Part shown: piece by piece, positions 33,866 through 43,558 of the stretch
Layout: each line of letters opens with the position of its first letter
How positions within the stretch are numbered: the stretch's first letter is position 1
Assembly: GCF_029910535.1 (NCBI RefSeq)
Contig: NZ_CP069362.1
Span: forward strand, 2,380,242 to 2,444,241
DNA from: Marinitoga aeolica
Lineage (GTDB): Bacteria > Thermotogota > Thermotogae > Petrotogales > Petrotogaceae
Direction: 5' to 3'
DNA: 64,000 bases
Made by a program: the position numbers and the translations under genes
Notes under the pieces: generated by a model
Seen by the model: only the letters and a program-made list of their open reading frames with translations
Databases searched by the model: none
Told to the model about the DNA's origin: nothing

Positions 33866-34633
33866 TTAGATTATATCAAATAATATTTTTATAAACAATA
33901 TGGTTAATACTACTATTATAATAGGTTTTATTATTTTACTCCCTTTTTTTAACGCTAAACCCGAACCAATCCAATGTCCTGCTATTCCAAATATTGCAGC
34001 TGGTAATCCTATTGAAAATATTACTTTTCCTCCTATTATAAATGCTGTTAATGCACTTACATTGGAAGCTAAATTTACAATTTTAGCTGTTCCTGAAGCT
34101 TTCACATGATCAATAGATAATATAGATACATAAGCTATTATTAAAAAGGTTCCTGTTCCAGGTCCAAAGAATCCATCATACGCACCAATAAAAAATCCTA
34201 TTATCGAAGATAAAACAATTACCTTCATTCTTGAAAAATTAATGCTATTATCTTCTTTATGCATACTATTATGTCTAAACAAAATAAATAACGTCGCTAT
34301 TGGAATCAATATGGCTAACACTATTTTCAATATATTATCTGGAATAAACATTGCAATCCTTGCTCCCAAAAAAGATCCGATAAAAGAAAATATTGCTGAA
34401 AATACTCCTATTTCAAAAATAATAGCTTTTCCATGATTATATCTCAAAACACTTACAATAGTTCCTATGGAAGAAGAGAGTTTATTTGTAGCTAAAGCAT
34501 TATGACTTGGAAGACCTATAAATAAATAGGCCGGCAATGAAATCAATCCACCTCCACCGGCTATTGAATCAACAAAACCAGCTAAAAATATTAGTGGGAA
34601 TAATATGAGTTTATCGATTAAATTTATATTCAT
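33866..34633 (-). CDS. TauE/SafE family permease (second copy)
   Basis: A 255-residue membrane protein with the motifs AGFVDSIAGGGGLISLPAYL and GAYDGFFGPGTGTFLIIAYV. It resembles the YfcA branch. It ends 2 bp before the upstream gene stop and lies in an apparent five-gene operon (35978 down to 32821). The substrate is unknown; the racemase neighbour hints at amino-acid related acids, but weakly. Confidence 0.9.
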   Translation of the reverse strand: MNINLIDKLILFPLIFLAGFVDSIAGGGGLISLPAYLFIGLPSHNALATNKLSSSIGTIVSVLRYNHGKAIIFEIGVFSAIFSFIGSFLGARIAMFIPDNILKIVLAILIPIATLFILFRHNSMHKEDNSINFSRMKVIVLSSIIGFFIGAYDGFFGPGTGTFLIIAYVSILSIDHVKASGTAKIVNLASNVSALTAFIIGGKVIFSIGLPAAIFGIAGHWIGSGLALKKGSKIIKPIIIVVLTILFIKILFDII

Positions 34634-34634
34634 A

Positions 34635-35090
34635 TTAACCCCTCTTTAATTCAGAAATTATTTTTTTTAGTCTTTTTAATTTTGTTTCTTCTTTCTTTGC
34701 ATTTTCAATTAAATTATTATATTCTTTTTTCCTTGAATAAGATAATTTTTCAAAAACTTCAATTAGATTATTTTCTTTTAATTTGTTTTCTAATAATTTA
34801 TTTAAAATTATTTTTCTTTCTTCAGTATCTTCGTATAAAGTTATTTCAACTTTATCTCCAATATCTTTATTAATTTTTTTTCTTATAGCCTTTTGAATAC
34901 CTAAAATATGACAATCAGTCCCCATTTTTACTAGTGATCCTCTATATTCAACTCCATCAAAAAAAGCTACAACCTTTATTCTTCCTTTTTTTCCAAACTC
35001 TTTTTCCACATCATATGGGAATTCAATATATGCTCCGCCTTTTCCTATTTTAGATTCTTTTATTTCAGCAATAAAATTATATTTTTTCAT
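34635..35090 (-). CDS. DUF1905/YdeI-OmpD-associated protein
   Basis: A 151-residue soluble protein. The first 95 residues fit DUF1905 (GAYIEFPYDVEKEFGKKGRI, then RGSLVKMGTDCHILGIQKAI). The rest is a helical tail with LSYSRKKEYNNLIENAKKEE, as in YdeI/OmpD-associated (bacteriocin-protection) proteins, where this stretch usually reads SxxRKKEY-x-WIxxAKxxETRxRR. The function is not established. It overlaps the upstream gene by 14 bases. Confidence 0.85.
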   Translation of the reverse strand: MKKYNFIAEIKESKIGKGGAYIEFPYDVEKEFGKKGRIKVVAFFDGVEYRGSLVKMGTDCHILGIQKAIRKKINKDIGDKVEITLYEDTEERKIILNKLLENKLKENNLIEVFEKLSYSRKKEYNNLIENAKKEETKLKRLKKIISELKRG

Positions 35091-35361
35091 TTTTATCCTC
35101 CAACTGTATATTTAATTTCAAATATTTATTAATAAAATTAAATATAATACCAACAAATAAACCTAATAAAAAACCAAAAATTGAAAATATTAAAGGCATT
35201 CCTATTAAAGCAAGAAAAGCTAATAGTGTTCCATAACCAACTGAATTGTGGATTATATCATAAATTAATCCACCAAATGAATATAGAATGCCTAAAACCA
35301 TCCCTATAAAACCTAATACAATAAAATGTATTTTTGAAAAATCAAATATTTTTATTTTCAT
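35077..35361 (-). CDS. Small membrane protein, unknown function (94 aa)
   Basis: Two or three hydrophobic helices (about residues 12-33, 41-60 and 61-80) with small-residue motifs such as GFIGMVLGILYSFGG. The end is charged (QLEDKNEKI). It overlaps both neighbours (4 and 14 bases), so it is translated with them. I do not recognise the family. Confidence 0.75.
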   Translation of the reverse strand: MKIKIFDFSKIHFIVLGFIGMVLGILYSFGGLIYDIIHNSVGYGTLLAFLALIGMPLIFSIFGFLLGLFVGIIFNFINKYLKLNIQLEDKNEKI

Positions 35362-35978
35362 AGTTCTGTTGCCATCATTAAAAATCCAGTAAAGGCTGCA
35401 TTATCAATATCTAAAGACTTATCTACATATTTTTTCATTTCTAAAATATAATTTCTATATTTTTCATAGAAATCATATGTTGGTTTTGGTGAATATTTGA
35501 TATCTTCTAATTCATAATATTTTATTATTAACTTAGTAGTGTTTGGTTTTACAAATACTTCTTCCCTAGGACTATAATAATATGGAACTATTGTTAATAA
35601 TGTCCATTTTGCTAATTTATAACTTCCTAAAATTTCTAAAGTTAAATTAAAACCTAATTCTTTATCTCCATGAATTAATTGTTTAATTCCTTCAGATAAT
35701 TGTTTCTTTTCTTCTTCAGTCATAGCTTTAACAGCATCTCTGAATTTAGGTTTTTCAAATAATGAAACTAAAGATGCTTTGGAAACAATTTTAATTAAAT
35801 TATCTGTTACTTTGTTTATATCCTCAAAAGCATCTAAATTAAAAAATTCTAATGCCATATTATGCATTTTTTCTGGAATATGTTTTTTTGCTAATTTTAG
35901 TAATTCGGGATTTGAAAAACCCCCAGGATAAACACTTAAGAATTTTTTTGATGCTTCTTCAATCTTATTAATATTCAT
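35358..35978 (-). CDS. Conserved-looking helical protein, unknown function (206 aa)
   Basis: First gene of the 35978-32821 operon, with a GGAGGAAGAAT ribosome site. The product is soluble and mostly helical: PGGFSNPELLKLAKKHIPEK, AMTEEEKKQLSEGIKQLIHG and a C-terminal GFLMMATEL. No known motif is visible. Real coding is supported by the ribosome site, length and tight coupling to the next gene. Confidence 0.75.
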   Translation of the reverse strand: MNINKIEEASKKFLSVYPGGFSNPELLKLAKKHIPEKMHNMALEFFNLDAFEDINKVTDNLIKIVSKASLVSLFEKPKFRDAVKAMTEEEKKQLSEGIKQLIHGDKELGFNLTLEILGSYKLAKWTLLTIVPYYYSPREEVFVKPNTTKLIIKYYELEDIKYSPKPTYDFYEKYRNYILEMKKYVDKSLDIDNAAFTGFLMMATEL

Positions 35979-36092
35979 TATTCTTCCTCCTTTTTAAATA
36001 ATAAAATTCTAATTTTTCTTCATTATAATACAGGTTTAAATTTTAATATTTCTAGATAATACATATTATTCTCCCATTTAACAATAATAAAA

Positions 36093-36788
36093 TTAATAAT
36101 AATAAGTATAATAATTTTTTTCTTTATACTTTTTAGCAATATATGCACCAAATATAAATCCACCTATATGAGCCCACCAGGCTACTCCTGCACCATAATA
36201 TGGACCCACTAACGATAATATACCATTAAATATTTGAGATAAAAACCATATTCCAATAAATATAAATGAAGGAATATTCACAAATATTGGAATCCATAAT
36301 AGTAAAAATAATGTTTGAATTTTAGCCAATGGAAACAGGACAAAATAGATACCAATTACACCGGCAATTGCTCCAGATGCTCCAATAGTAACAATAGGCG
36401 AATTTAAATTAAAAATATAATGCGTAAAAGATGCAATAAATCCACTCGATAAATATATTAGTAAAAATTTAAAATGTCCTAATTTATCTTCTACATTATC
36501 TCCAAATAACCAAAGAGACCACATATTTCCTAAAATATGCATAAAACTACCATGTAAAAACATACTGGTAAATATTGTAAAAATATTTATTCCAATATAT
36601 CCCATATCCCCATACGCAATAGCCTTCGTCAGTTCTGATGGCATAAAACCATAATATTGTATAAAAGATTCTCTTAAATGAGAAGGTAAAATCATTTCAA
36701 AAACAAATACTATAACATTTATAATTATAAGAGTTATAGTTACTACAGGTTTTTTACTACTTGGATTAATATCTCTTAATGGAAACAT
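36093..36788 (-). CDS. Rhomboid family intramembrane serine protease
   Basis: A 231-residue protein with six helices. The catalytic Ser is in TIGASGAIAGVIG and the catalytic His in WWAHIGGFIFGA. An N-terminal FPLRDINPS and a conserved helix-2 HGSFMHILGNMWSLWLFGDN (His and Asn oxyanion residues) complete the family pattern. It cleaves membrane proteins within the bilayer. Single gene. Confidence 0.95.
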   Translation of the reverse strand: MFPLRDINPSSKKPVVTITLIIINVIVFVFEMILPSHLRESFIQYYGFMPSELTKAIAYGDMGYIGINIFTIFTSMFLHGSFMHILGNMWSLWLFGDNVEDKLGHFKFLLIYLSSGFIASFTHYIFNLNSPIVTIGASGAIAGVIGIYFVLFPLAKIQTLFLLLWIPIFVNIPSFIFIGIWFLSQIFNGILSLVGPYYGAGVAWWAHIGGFIFGAYIAKKYKEKNYYTYYY

Positions 36789-36848
36789 ATACTTTCACCA
36801 CTTTCAAATATTGTTTTTATTATATTATATATTATTATATTATTAAAT

Positions 36849-36873
36849 AAACCCCATCCAAAAGATGGAGTTT
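36849..36873 (-). terminator. Terminator of the RNA methyltransferase operon
   Basis: AAACCCCATC and GATGGAGTTT form a 10-bp stem with one mismatch and a 5-base loop, right after the stop codon. Confidence 0.7.
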
Positions 36874-36876
36874 AAA

Positions 36877-38025
36877 TTATTTTCTTACAAGTTTCGCTAC
36901 AGATTCAAGGTGTTTAGTATGTGGGAACATATCAACAAATACGAATTTTTCGATTTCATACATATCTTTTAAATAAATCATATCTCTTGCAAAATTAGCT
37001 GGATTACAAGACACATATACTACATTGTCAAATTTATTATCCATAATAAAATTAATGACATTCTTATGTAATCCCGCTCTTGGTGGATCAACTACTATTG
37101 TATCTAATTTCTCATCTAATAGTTTTACAATATCTTTTGCATCTCCTAAATAAAATTCAACATTATTTGCATTATTATCTTTAGCATTTTCTTTTGCTGC
37201 TTCAACAGCTTCTTTTACAATTTCAACTCCAATTACTTTTTCAAGTTTTTTAGCCATTAATAATGTTATAGTACCAGCACCACAATATAAATCAAATCCA
37301 GTTTTAGCATTTTCATCAATATAATCTAAGACCTTAGAATATAATACTTCAGATCCTAATGTATTTGTCTGTAGAAATGAAAATGGGCCTACCTTAAATT
37401 TAATTCCTAATATTTCTTCTTCAAAATAATCTTTACCATATAATTTTTTTAACTCATCTGGTTTAACTACTGTGGATTTAGCATCTGTTATAGTATGATA
37501 TATACTTACTATTTTTCCTTCTAATTCTAATTTTAAAACTTCATTTACCCATTTTTCTACATGAGAATGATAATCTTCTGATGAAGTTGATATATTTAAT
37601 AATATTTCATTTGTTTTAAATCCTTTTCTCATAACAAGATGTCTTAAATAACCACTATGTTTCTTATAATTTCTAAATGGCAAATCTTTAAAAAACATTT
37701 CTGAAAATTCAATTATTTTCCCAAAATCTTTTGGCGCAATTTTACATGTTTTTGCAGAATATACGTCATAAAATTTCCCTTTACCTCTTAATCCTATAGT
37801 TAATGGTCCATCTTTCATTTCATTTCCAAAAGAATACTCCATTTTGTTTCTATAATGATAAATTTCTGGTGAGCTTAATACACCTTCATAATTTTTTATT
37901 TCTATTTGACTATCTTCTAATATTTTAAGAATATTTTCTGTTTTTTCTTTTAATTGAACATCATAGTCTATATCTAAATAAGTACATCCTCCACATTTTC
38001 CAAAAACATCACATATATTAGACAT
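36877..38025 (-). CDS. RNA m5U methyltransferase of the RumA/RlmCD (COG2265) family
   Basis: A 382-residue protein with a 4Fe-4S site (FGKCGGCTY plus CKIAP), SAM motif DLYCGAGTITLLMAKK, VVDPPRAG and the catalytic Cys in VYVSCNPANFARD. It methylates C5 of a uridine in 23S rRNA or tRNA. The N-terminal TRAM domain is missing, a common variant in this group. It is the last gene of a run of closely spaced genes from about 42055 down (AKR, dynamin, PfkB, Bcp). The exact target is unknown. Confidence 0.93.
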   Translation of the reverse strand: MSNICDVFGKCGGCTYLDIDYDVQLKEKTENILKILEDSQIEIKNYEGVLSSPEIYHYRNKMEYSFGNEMKDGPLTIGLRGKGKFYDVYSAKTCKIAPKDFGKIIEFSEMFFKDLPFRNYKKHSGYLRHLVMRKGFKTNEILLNISTSSEDYHSHVEKWVNEVLKLELEGKIVSIYHTITDAKSTVVKPDELKKLYGKDYFEEEILGIKFKVGPFSFLQTNTLGSEVLYSKVLDYIDENAKTGFDLYCGAGTITLLMAKKLEKVIGVEIVKEAVEAAKENAKDNNANNVEFYLGDAKDIVKLLDEKLDTIVVDPPRAGLHKNVINFIMDNKFDNVVYVSCNPANFARDMIYLKDMYEIEKFVFVDMFPHTKHLESVAKLVRK

Positions 38026-38037
38026 TAGATACCTCCA

Positions 38038-38514
38038 TTATTTTTGTAATTGTTTTATTTTATTTAATACATCTTCTGCATGACCTTTTACTTTTACTTT
38101 TTCCCATAGATAGGCTATTTTTCCTTCTGGATCTATTAATATGGTTGTTCTCACGACACCATAATATTCTTTTCCAAAATTCTTTTTTAGTTGCCAAACC
38201 CCAAATTTTTCTAATAATTCTTTGTTTTCATCTGAACCCAACTTTACTTTTAAATCATGTTTAGAAATAAATTTTTTATGTTTATCAATACTATCAGGAC
38301 TAACTCCTATTACTTCTGCATTTAGTTTATGAAACTCATCAATTAATGATGTAAAATCTTTAGCTTCAGTTGTACATCCTGGAGTGTTATCTTTAGGATA
38401 AAAATATAACACTATCCATTTACCCTTTAAATCTTCACTTTTTATTATTTCACCATTTGTTTCTACAATTTCAAAGTCAACCTTATCACCAATATTATAT
38501 TTTACATAACCCAT
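38038..38514 (-). CDS. bcp: Thioredoxin-dependent peroxiredoxin, Bcp/PrxQ type
   Basis: A 158-residue protein with YFYPKDNTPGCTTEAKDF, where the peroxidatic Cys is in PGCTTE. The usual resolving Cys five residues later (CTxEACxF) is absent (Lys-Asp there), so it is a 1-Cys form. It removes peroxides in the cytosol. It lies 12 bp upstream of the methyltransferase gene. Confidence 0.94.
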   Translation of the reverse strand: MGYVKYNIGDKVDFEIVETNGEIIKSEDLKGKWIVLYFYPKDNTPGCTTEAKDFTSLIDEFHKLNAEVIGVSPDSIDKHKKFISKHDLKVKLGSDENKELLEKFGVWQLKKNFGKEYYGVVRTTILIDPEGKIAYLWEKVKVKGHAEDVLNKIKQLQK

Positions 38515-38529
38515 TATACGGCCCCCTTA

Positions 38530-39453
38530 CTAAAGCTTTTCAATTTTAATTTTAGGTAATAATTCCAAAACATCTTTTTTCCTACATAACTCTGTACCGG
38601 GAGTTAATACTGCAGCATTACCTGCCGCATTAGCTAATCTAAATGCCTCTAATTTATCTTCTTCATATTTCATTACATATCCTGCTAAAAAAGAATCTCC
38701 AGCACCTACAGCGCTTTTTACTTCTAATTTAACAGGATAGGCGTAATATGCTTCATCCCAATTTGCATAAACGCTACCGTATTTTCCCATTGAAACCAAA
38801 ATTTCATTTAATTTATATTTTTCTAATGTTTCTTTTGCATATTTAGATATAGATATTTTATCTTTTTCGTCAATGTCTTTATCTAATAATCTAGATAATT
38901 CATGTGTATTTGGTTTTATACAATGTGGTTCTGCTTCTAATCCTGCTTTTAAATTTTTTCCATCCGCATCAAAAAATACTGTTGCTCCCCATTGTTTTAA
39001 TGAGAAAATCAATCCAGTGTAATAATCTGGATCAACACCTTTTGGCAAACTTCCGGAAATTACAATTGTGTCTCCTTCTCTTACAAGAGAATGCAATATA
39101 TCAAAAACTTTTTGCAGCTTTTCTCTTTTCACAGATGCACCAGGCATGCTCATCCTATATTGTGTTTTTTCTTCTAAAATAATATTCATACGAGTTTCAT
39201 GTTCAATTCTAACAGAAGAATATATAACACCTTCTTCATCAAGCATTTCTTCTATTTTCCGGCCATTATAACCTCCAAGTAAAGCTACAGCAACTGATAC
39301 TCCTCCTAATTCTTTAATTACTCTTGAAACATCTATCCCTTTACCTGCAGGATAATCAACCAATTTTTTTGCCCTATTCGTGTCATCTGGAATTAATTGA
39401 TCAATATAGATATATCTATCAAGACTTGGATTCATTGTTAATGTAAAAATCAC
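38530..39453 (-). CDS. 1-phosphofructokinase/tagatose-6-P kinase type PfkB kinase
   Basis: A 307-residue kinase beginning MIFTLTMNPSLDRYIYID, as FruK/LacC do. The sugar motif is DYPAGKGIDVSRVIKELGG and the C-terminal signature KSAVGAGDSFLAGYV with the catalytic Asp. It phosphorylates a sugar phosphate, most likely fructose 1-phosphate or tagatose 6-phosphate. No sugar transporter adjoins it, so the substrate is open. Confidence 0.92.
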   Translation of the reverse strand: MIFTLTMNPSLDRYIYIDQLIPDDTNRAKKLVDYPAGKGIDVSRVIKELGGVSVAVALLGGYNGRKIEEMLDEEGVIYSSVRIEHETRMNIILEEKTQYRMSMPGASVKREKLQKVFDILHSLVREGDTIVISGSLPKGVDPDYYTGLIFSLKQWGATVFFDADGKNLKAGLEAEPHCIKPNTHELSRLLDKDIDEKDKISISKYAKETLEKYKLNEILVSMGKYGSVYANWDEAYYAYPVKLEVKSAVGAGDSFLAGYVMKYEEDKLEAFRLANAAGNAAVLTPGTELCRKKDVLELLPKIKIEKL

Positions 39454-39455
39454 AT

Positions 39456-41144
39456 TTATCCCCCCAATGTTTTAATATATTCATTCAATTTTTTCAAATA
39501 CCTATTTAACGCTTTATCCAATTCCTCAAGTTTTTCATTTTCAGTTATTATATTTGCTTCAAACTCAGAAAATAATGTAGCTATATCATTATAAATCAAT
39601 TCAACAACACCATATAAATTTGATTCTAAATTATTCTTTATTAATTCTTCACCTTCATCAAACTTTTTTTCTATCTTTTTTACTATCTTATTTTTCTTGA
39701 ATGCAGCAAAAAGTGTTCCAGTCGCAACACCAAGACCAGTTATAATTCCTCCAGTTATATCAAAAATAGAAATTTGTGTTGATGCCATCAAGATGATTCC
39801 TAATACAGATAACCCAGTTCCGCTAAATACTGTAGAATTTATTGATTTTAATTTTTCTTCTTTTATTAAATCCATAAATTTTTCATTTTTTATATATTCA
39901 TCAATTTTATTTATAGTATTTTCAATTAGTTTTTTTCTTTGTTCACCAAATTCATAATATATATTCTTTAAATCTACGGATTTTTCTATTTTTTTTAATT
40001 CTTCAAGATTTTTAATCAGCATACTTTTTATATTATCAATAAATTTAACAGATCTTTCAGAAGATATCTCTTTGGTAGAATTTAATAATTCATTTATAAA
40101 TAGATTTTTTATCTCATCTTCGAGAACTCTCAAATTTTCTTTTTTAGAAAAAGATCTTTTTAATAATTTCCATAATGTAATTTCTTCCTCTAATTTAATT
40201 TTAACTTTTTTCGAAATATTTCTATAATTTTCTAAGATTATTTTTATCCATAATTCTACTTCATTTAAAGAATTCTTTTTTGAAATTTCTATATTTTTAT
40301 TTATTATATCAATAATGTCTTTTTGTTCTATTAAGTTCTTTTTCTTTTTATATAAATCTTCTTTTATTTCTAATAGAAAAGCTTTTATTTGATTTGCTGA
40401 AGATTCTAATTTTCCAAATTCTTTTTTGCTACCTGTAACAGTGTCCAAAATAAACTTTCTAATTTCTTCAAATCCTGAATCTTTATTATTTTCAAATTCC
40501 ATATCAGATGAAGTAATAAATATAGGTGTTTCTTTTCCCTTATCTTTAGCTCTTATTTTAGCATTTTCATAATTTATTTTTATTTGTTCTTCTTTAGCTA
40601 TGTCTTTCATAGTAAGCACAATAATAATGTTCTTTTGGTATTTTTTTACAATTTTTTCAAAAAACTTCCATGCGCTTCCTGCTTCAATATTATTTGCAGG
40701 AAATATAAATATTATTAAATCAGCATTAGGAATAAATGATTCTGTAATTTCTTCGTGTTCTGCTATCATACTGTTAGTACCTGGAGTATCAACTATTCTA
40801 ATGTTCTTTAATATTTCATAAGGTCTTCCAATATATTTTATATATTTATCCAGCAATTCTTTTTCGTATGATTGTTCAGAAAATTCTATAACATTTATTT
40901 TGTCTGTACATGTTTGAGGAGAAACCTTTGCTAAATCTTTACTTTTTAGCAAAGCATTAACAAAACTACTTTTTCCTGAATTTACTTCTCCTACAATCAT
41001 AAATGTATATGGCTCGTTTATTCTGTCTTTTATTTCCTTTAATACAATATCTTTTTTTATTGTTTTTAAAATAAAATTCAAATCTTCCATGATGTTTAAT
41101 AGCTCATTTTTCTTTTCTATTACCTTTTCATCTATAATATTCAC
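39456..41144 (-). CDS. Bacterial dynamin-like GTPase
   Basis: A 562-residue protein with P-loop GEVNSGKSSFVNALL near residue 53, the switch Thr in SPQTCTDKI, G3 DTPGTNS and G4 TMKDIAKE. A long helical middle follows, then two hydrophobic segments (about residues 440-490, LSVLGIILMASTQISI and GLGVATGTLFAAF), and a coiled C-terminus. Such proteins remodel or protect membranes. It starts 11 bp after the aldo/keto reductase gene. Confidence 0.9.
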   Translation of the reverse strand: MNIIDEKVIEKKNELLNIMEDLNFILKTIKKDIVLKEIKDRINEPYTFMIVGEVNSGKSSFVNALLKSKDLAKVSPQTCTDKINVIEFSEQSYEKELLDKYIKYIGRPYEILKNIRIVDTPGTNSMIAEHEEITESFIPNADLIIFIFPANNIEAGSAWKFFEKIVKKYQKNIIIVLTMKDIAKEEQIKINYENAKIRAKDKGKETPIFITSSDMEFENNKDSGFEEIRKFILDTVTGSKKEFGKLESSANQIKAFLLEIKEDLYKKKKNLIEQKDIIDIINKNIEISKKNSLNEVELWIKIILENYRNISKKVKIKLEEEITLWKLLKRSFSKKENLRVLEDEIKNLFINELLNSTKEISSERSVKFIDNIKSMLIKNLEELKKIEKSVDLKNIYYEFGEQRKKLIENTINKIDEYIKNEKFMDLIKEEKLKSINSTVFSGTGLSVLGIILMASTQISIFDITGGIITGLGVATGTLFAAFKKNKIVKKIEKKFDEGEELIKNNLESNLYGVVELIYNDIATLFSEFEANIITENEKLEELDKALNRYLKKLNEYIKTLGG

Positions 41145-41155
41145 AACATCCCTCC

Positions 41156-42055
41156 CTAAGGAACTTTATGACCAAGTGCTGCTTCATAAATCATAAACCA
41201 TTGTTCTCTATTCATTTTTATATCTATAGCTTCAACAGCATTTTTTAATCTTTCAATTTTTCCACTACCAGAAATAGGGATAATTCCTACAGGATGATTT
41301 AATAGCCATGCATATACAATTTTATCCAAAGAAGACACATTAAAATCCTTTGCTACTTCTTTTAATGCTTTTAAAATTCTTTGCCCTTTTTCTTCAGAAG
41401 GATTAAATATTTTTCCTCCAGCTAATGGAGACCATGCCATCGGATTTATTTTTTTCTGTAATAAGAAATAAATATTTTCATTTTCAAAATGTTCTAAATT
41501 ATATGGAGATATTTCTATTTGGTTAGTTATTAATGGGAGATTTGTATATTCCTGCAATGTTTTAAATTGTTGAATTGTAAAATTAGAAACTCCAAAATTT
41601 AAAACCTTACCTGATTTATGTAATTCATAAAAAGCTTCAGCAATTTCTTCTGGATTCATAAATGGATCTGGCCTATGTATTAGCAATAAATCTATATAGT
41701 CTGTATGAAGCTTTTTCAATGAATTTTCGACTGACTTTAATATATGTTCTTTACTTGTATTATAATGTTTAACACGAATATTCGAATTTTCATCCTTCCT
41801 TATAATTCCGCATTTTGTAATTAATTGTATTTCATTTCTTATACTGGGATTATTTTTAAGTACATTTCCAAATATCTCTTCACACTCTCCATTACCATAA
41901 ATATCAGCATGATCAAATGTAGTAACACCTATATCTATAGCCTTCTGTATAAAATCAGTTAGTTCTTTTTCTGTATATCCCCAAGAATTTAAACGCATCA
42001 TACCTTGAACTATTCTCGAAACTTCCAAATTGCTTTTTGATAACTTTACTCTCAT
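41156..42055 (-). CDS. Aldo/keto reductase (YdhF-like)
   Basis: A 299-residue (beta/alpha)8 reductase. Catalytic tetrad: Asp and Tyr in FDHADIYGNGE, Lys in LITKCG, His in LLIHRPDPF. NADPH contacts are in WSPLAGGKIF and PISGSGKIERL. It reduces aldehydes or ketones, with an unknown natural substrate. First gene of the operon that continues with the dynamin-like GTPase. Confidence 0.95.
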   Translation of the reverse strand: MRVKLSKSNLEVSRIVQGMMRLNSWGYTEKELTDFIQKAIDIGVTTFDHADIYGNGECEEIFGNVLKNNPSIRNEIQLITKCGIIRKDENSNIRVKHYNTSKEHILKSVENSLKKLHTDYIDLLLIHRPDPFMNPEEIAEAFYELHKSGKVLNFGVSNFTIQQFKTLQEYTNLPLITNQIEISPYNLEHFENENIYFLLQKKINPMAWSPLAGGKIFNPSEEKGQRILKALKEVAKDFNVSSLDKIVYAWLLNHPVGIIPISGSGKIERLKNAVEAIDIKMNREQWFMIYEAALGHKVP

Positions 42056-42115
42056 AATTTTCCCTCTCTTTTGAAATTTTCTTTATCTTATATATTATAT
42101 CATTTTTTAATAAAA

Positions 42116-42144
42116 AAACTCAGCCAATTTTAATGACTGAGTTT
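42116..42144. terminator. Terminator downstream of the lipoprotein gene
   Basis: AAACTCAG pairs with CTGAGTTT; the minus strand reads on into a T-run. Confidence 0.82.
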
Positions 42145-42170
42145 ATACTTGTTATAATTTTAATATTATA

Positions 42171-43544
42171 TTATTCAACAGGTTCTTGGGAAATTGCATT
42201 AACAGAACTAAGAGGTAAATTAAATACATATTCTATTGATCGTCTTAATAATAATATATACCATTCATTGTCATAACTATTACCATTATTAACATAGAAT
42301 TCAAGTGGTGATGTTGAAGCAACAACTCTCCCATCTCCATATCTATATTCAATATACGTAGGATATTTTTCAGTTGATGAATATTCTTTAATGAATACTA
42401 CTAAATTCTGTATATCTGCATCATTTAAATTGTCAAAACCACCATGACTTGCATAATTTCCATAAAGTTCATTATCATTTGGGAATCCTTCTAATAATGG
42501 ATGGGTTAAATTTACAAGTTCATTATAATTATCATAATAATCTCTCCATGTTACTTCTCCAGGTAATGTTCCAGTAAAATCTCCCCCGGTCCAACCGTTA
42601 TCACAAGCAATCCAGAATAATGTTCCTCCATTTTCTACAAAAGCATCAAATTTACTTGAATTTGTTTTATAAATTTCATAGAAATTAGTTGTTTGGTCTC
42701 CTTCAATAATTATTGCCCATGATGAATCAAAACTGTTTAAATTATTTATATCTGTAGAACTCATTATTTCATATTGATGAATACCAGCACCATTTGTGAA
42801 TCCTATATCTTCTAAAATATTTGGTATAGCATCAGGTGCCCCCCAAGCAGATACATCTCTAAAAATAACAACATGTTCTGCAGCTTTTCTCAATATAAGA
42901 TCTGGCACTATTGTATTTTTAGAATTTTCTACTAATACTGGTGCAGCATCTGCAGAATATTCAGAATTTTTTGAAGGATCATGTGCATAAACTACATAAT
43001 TTCCAATTGGTACAAAATCAAAACTATAATTTCCATCTTTATCAGAAAACGTATACATACCAGGTAATGGTTCGCCTTCAGGAGTTCTAATTTCTAATAA
43101 AATACCAGTATGATCAGATTTATCAATATATTTTACATTTCCATTTAGTGTTCCATAATCGCCTAAAGGATATAATACTAATGTGTTGTCTAATATAATT
43201 TCAGAATTATCTTTTACTTCAATAAACTGTTTAGTAGGGAAATAACCATCTTTTTCAGCTTTAATAATATAATTTCCTGCTGGAATGTTTTCTAATAAAA
43301 AATCCCCATTTTTATCAGATAATGTATCTCCTAATGAAGAAATTGTATCTATTGGGCTAAATCCTTCCCCTTCACTTTCTAAACCCTCTATGGAAACTTT
43401 TATATTTTCATGATTACTAGAATCATTTAAGTTTACAATTCCTGATATATTACTATTACCTAATAATGGATCTATTTTTTGACAAGAAAATAATACAAGA
43501 ATTGATAATATTGATAATAATATTATATATCCATATTTTTTCAT
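42171..43544 (-). CDS. Lipoprotein with carboxypeptidase-regulatory-like repeats and a ThuA-like C-terminal region
   Basis: A 457-residue protein with a lipobox LFSC (Cys about residue 21). Two beta-sandwich repeats follow (GDFLLENIPAGNYIIKAEKD and GNYSFDFVPIGNYVVYAHD). The last about 240 residues look like a glutamine-amidotransferase-type fold: IIEGDQTTNFYEIYKT, FVENGGTLFWIACDN and YRYGDGRVVASTSPLEFY. It is 14 bp downstream of a beta-barrel-like protein gene. It is probably an outer-surface protein; the substrate is unknown. Confidence 0.8.
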   Translation of the reverse strand: MKKYGYIILLSILSILVLFSCQKIDPLLGNSNISGIVNLNDSSNHENIKVSIEGLESEGEGFSPIDTISSLGDTLSDKNGDFLLENIPAGNYIIKAEKDGYFPTKQFIEVKDNSEIILDNTLVLYPLGDYGTLNGNVKYIDKSDHTGILLEIRTPEGEPLPGMYTFSDKDGNYSFDFVPIGNYVVYAHDPSKNSEYSADAAPVLVENSKNTIVPDLILRKAAEHVVIFRDVSAWGAPDAIPNILEDIGFTNGAGIHQYEIMSSTDINNLNSFDSSWAIIIEGDQTTNFYEIYKTNSSKFDAFVENGGTLFWIACDNGWTGGDFTGTLPGEVTWRDYYDNYNELVNLTHPLLEGFPNDNELYGNYASHGGFDNLNDADIQNLVVFIKEYSSTEKYPTYIEYRYGDGRVVASTSPLEFYVNNGNSYDNEWYILLLRRSIEYVFNLPLSSVNAISQEPVE

Positions 43545-43558
43545 ATTTCCCCCTCCAA

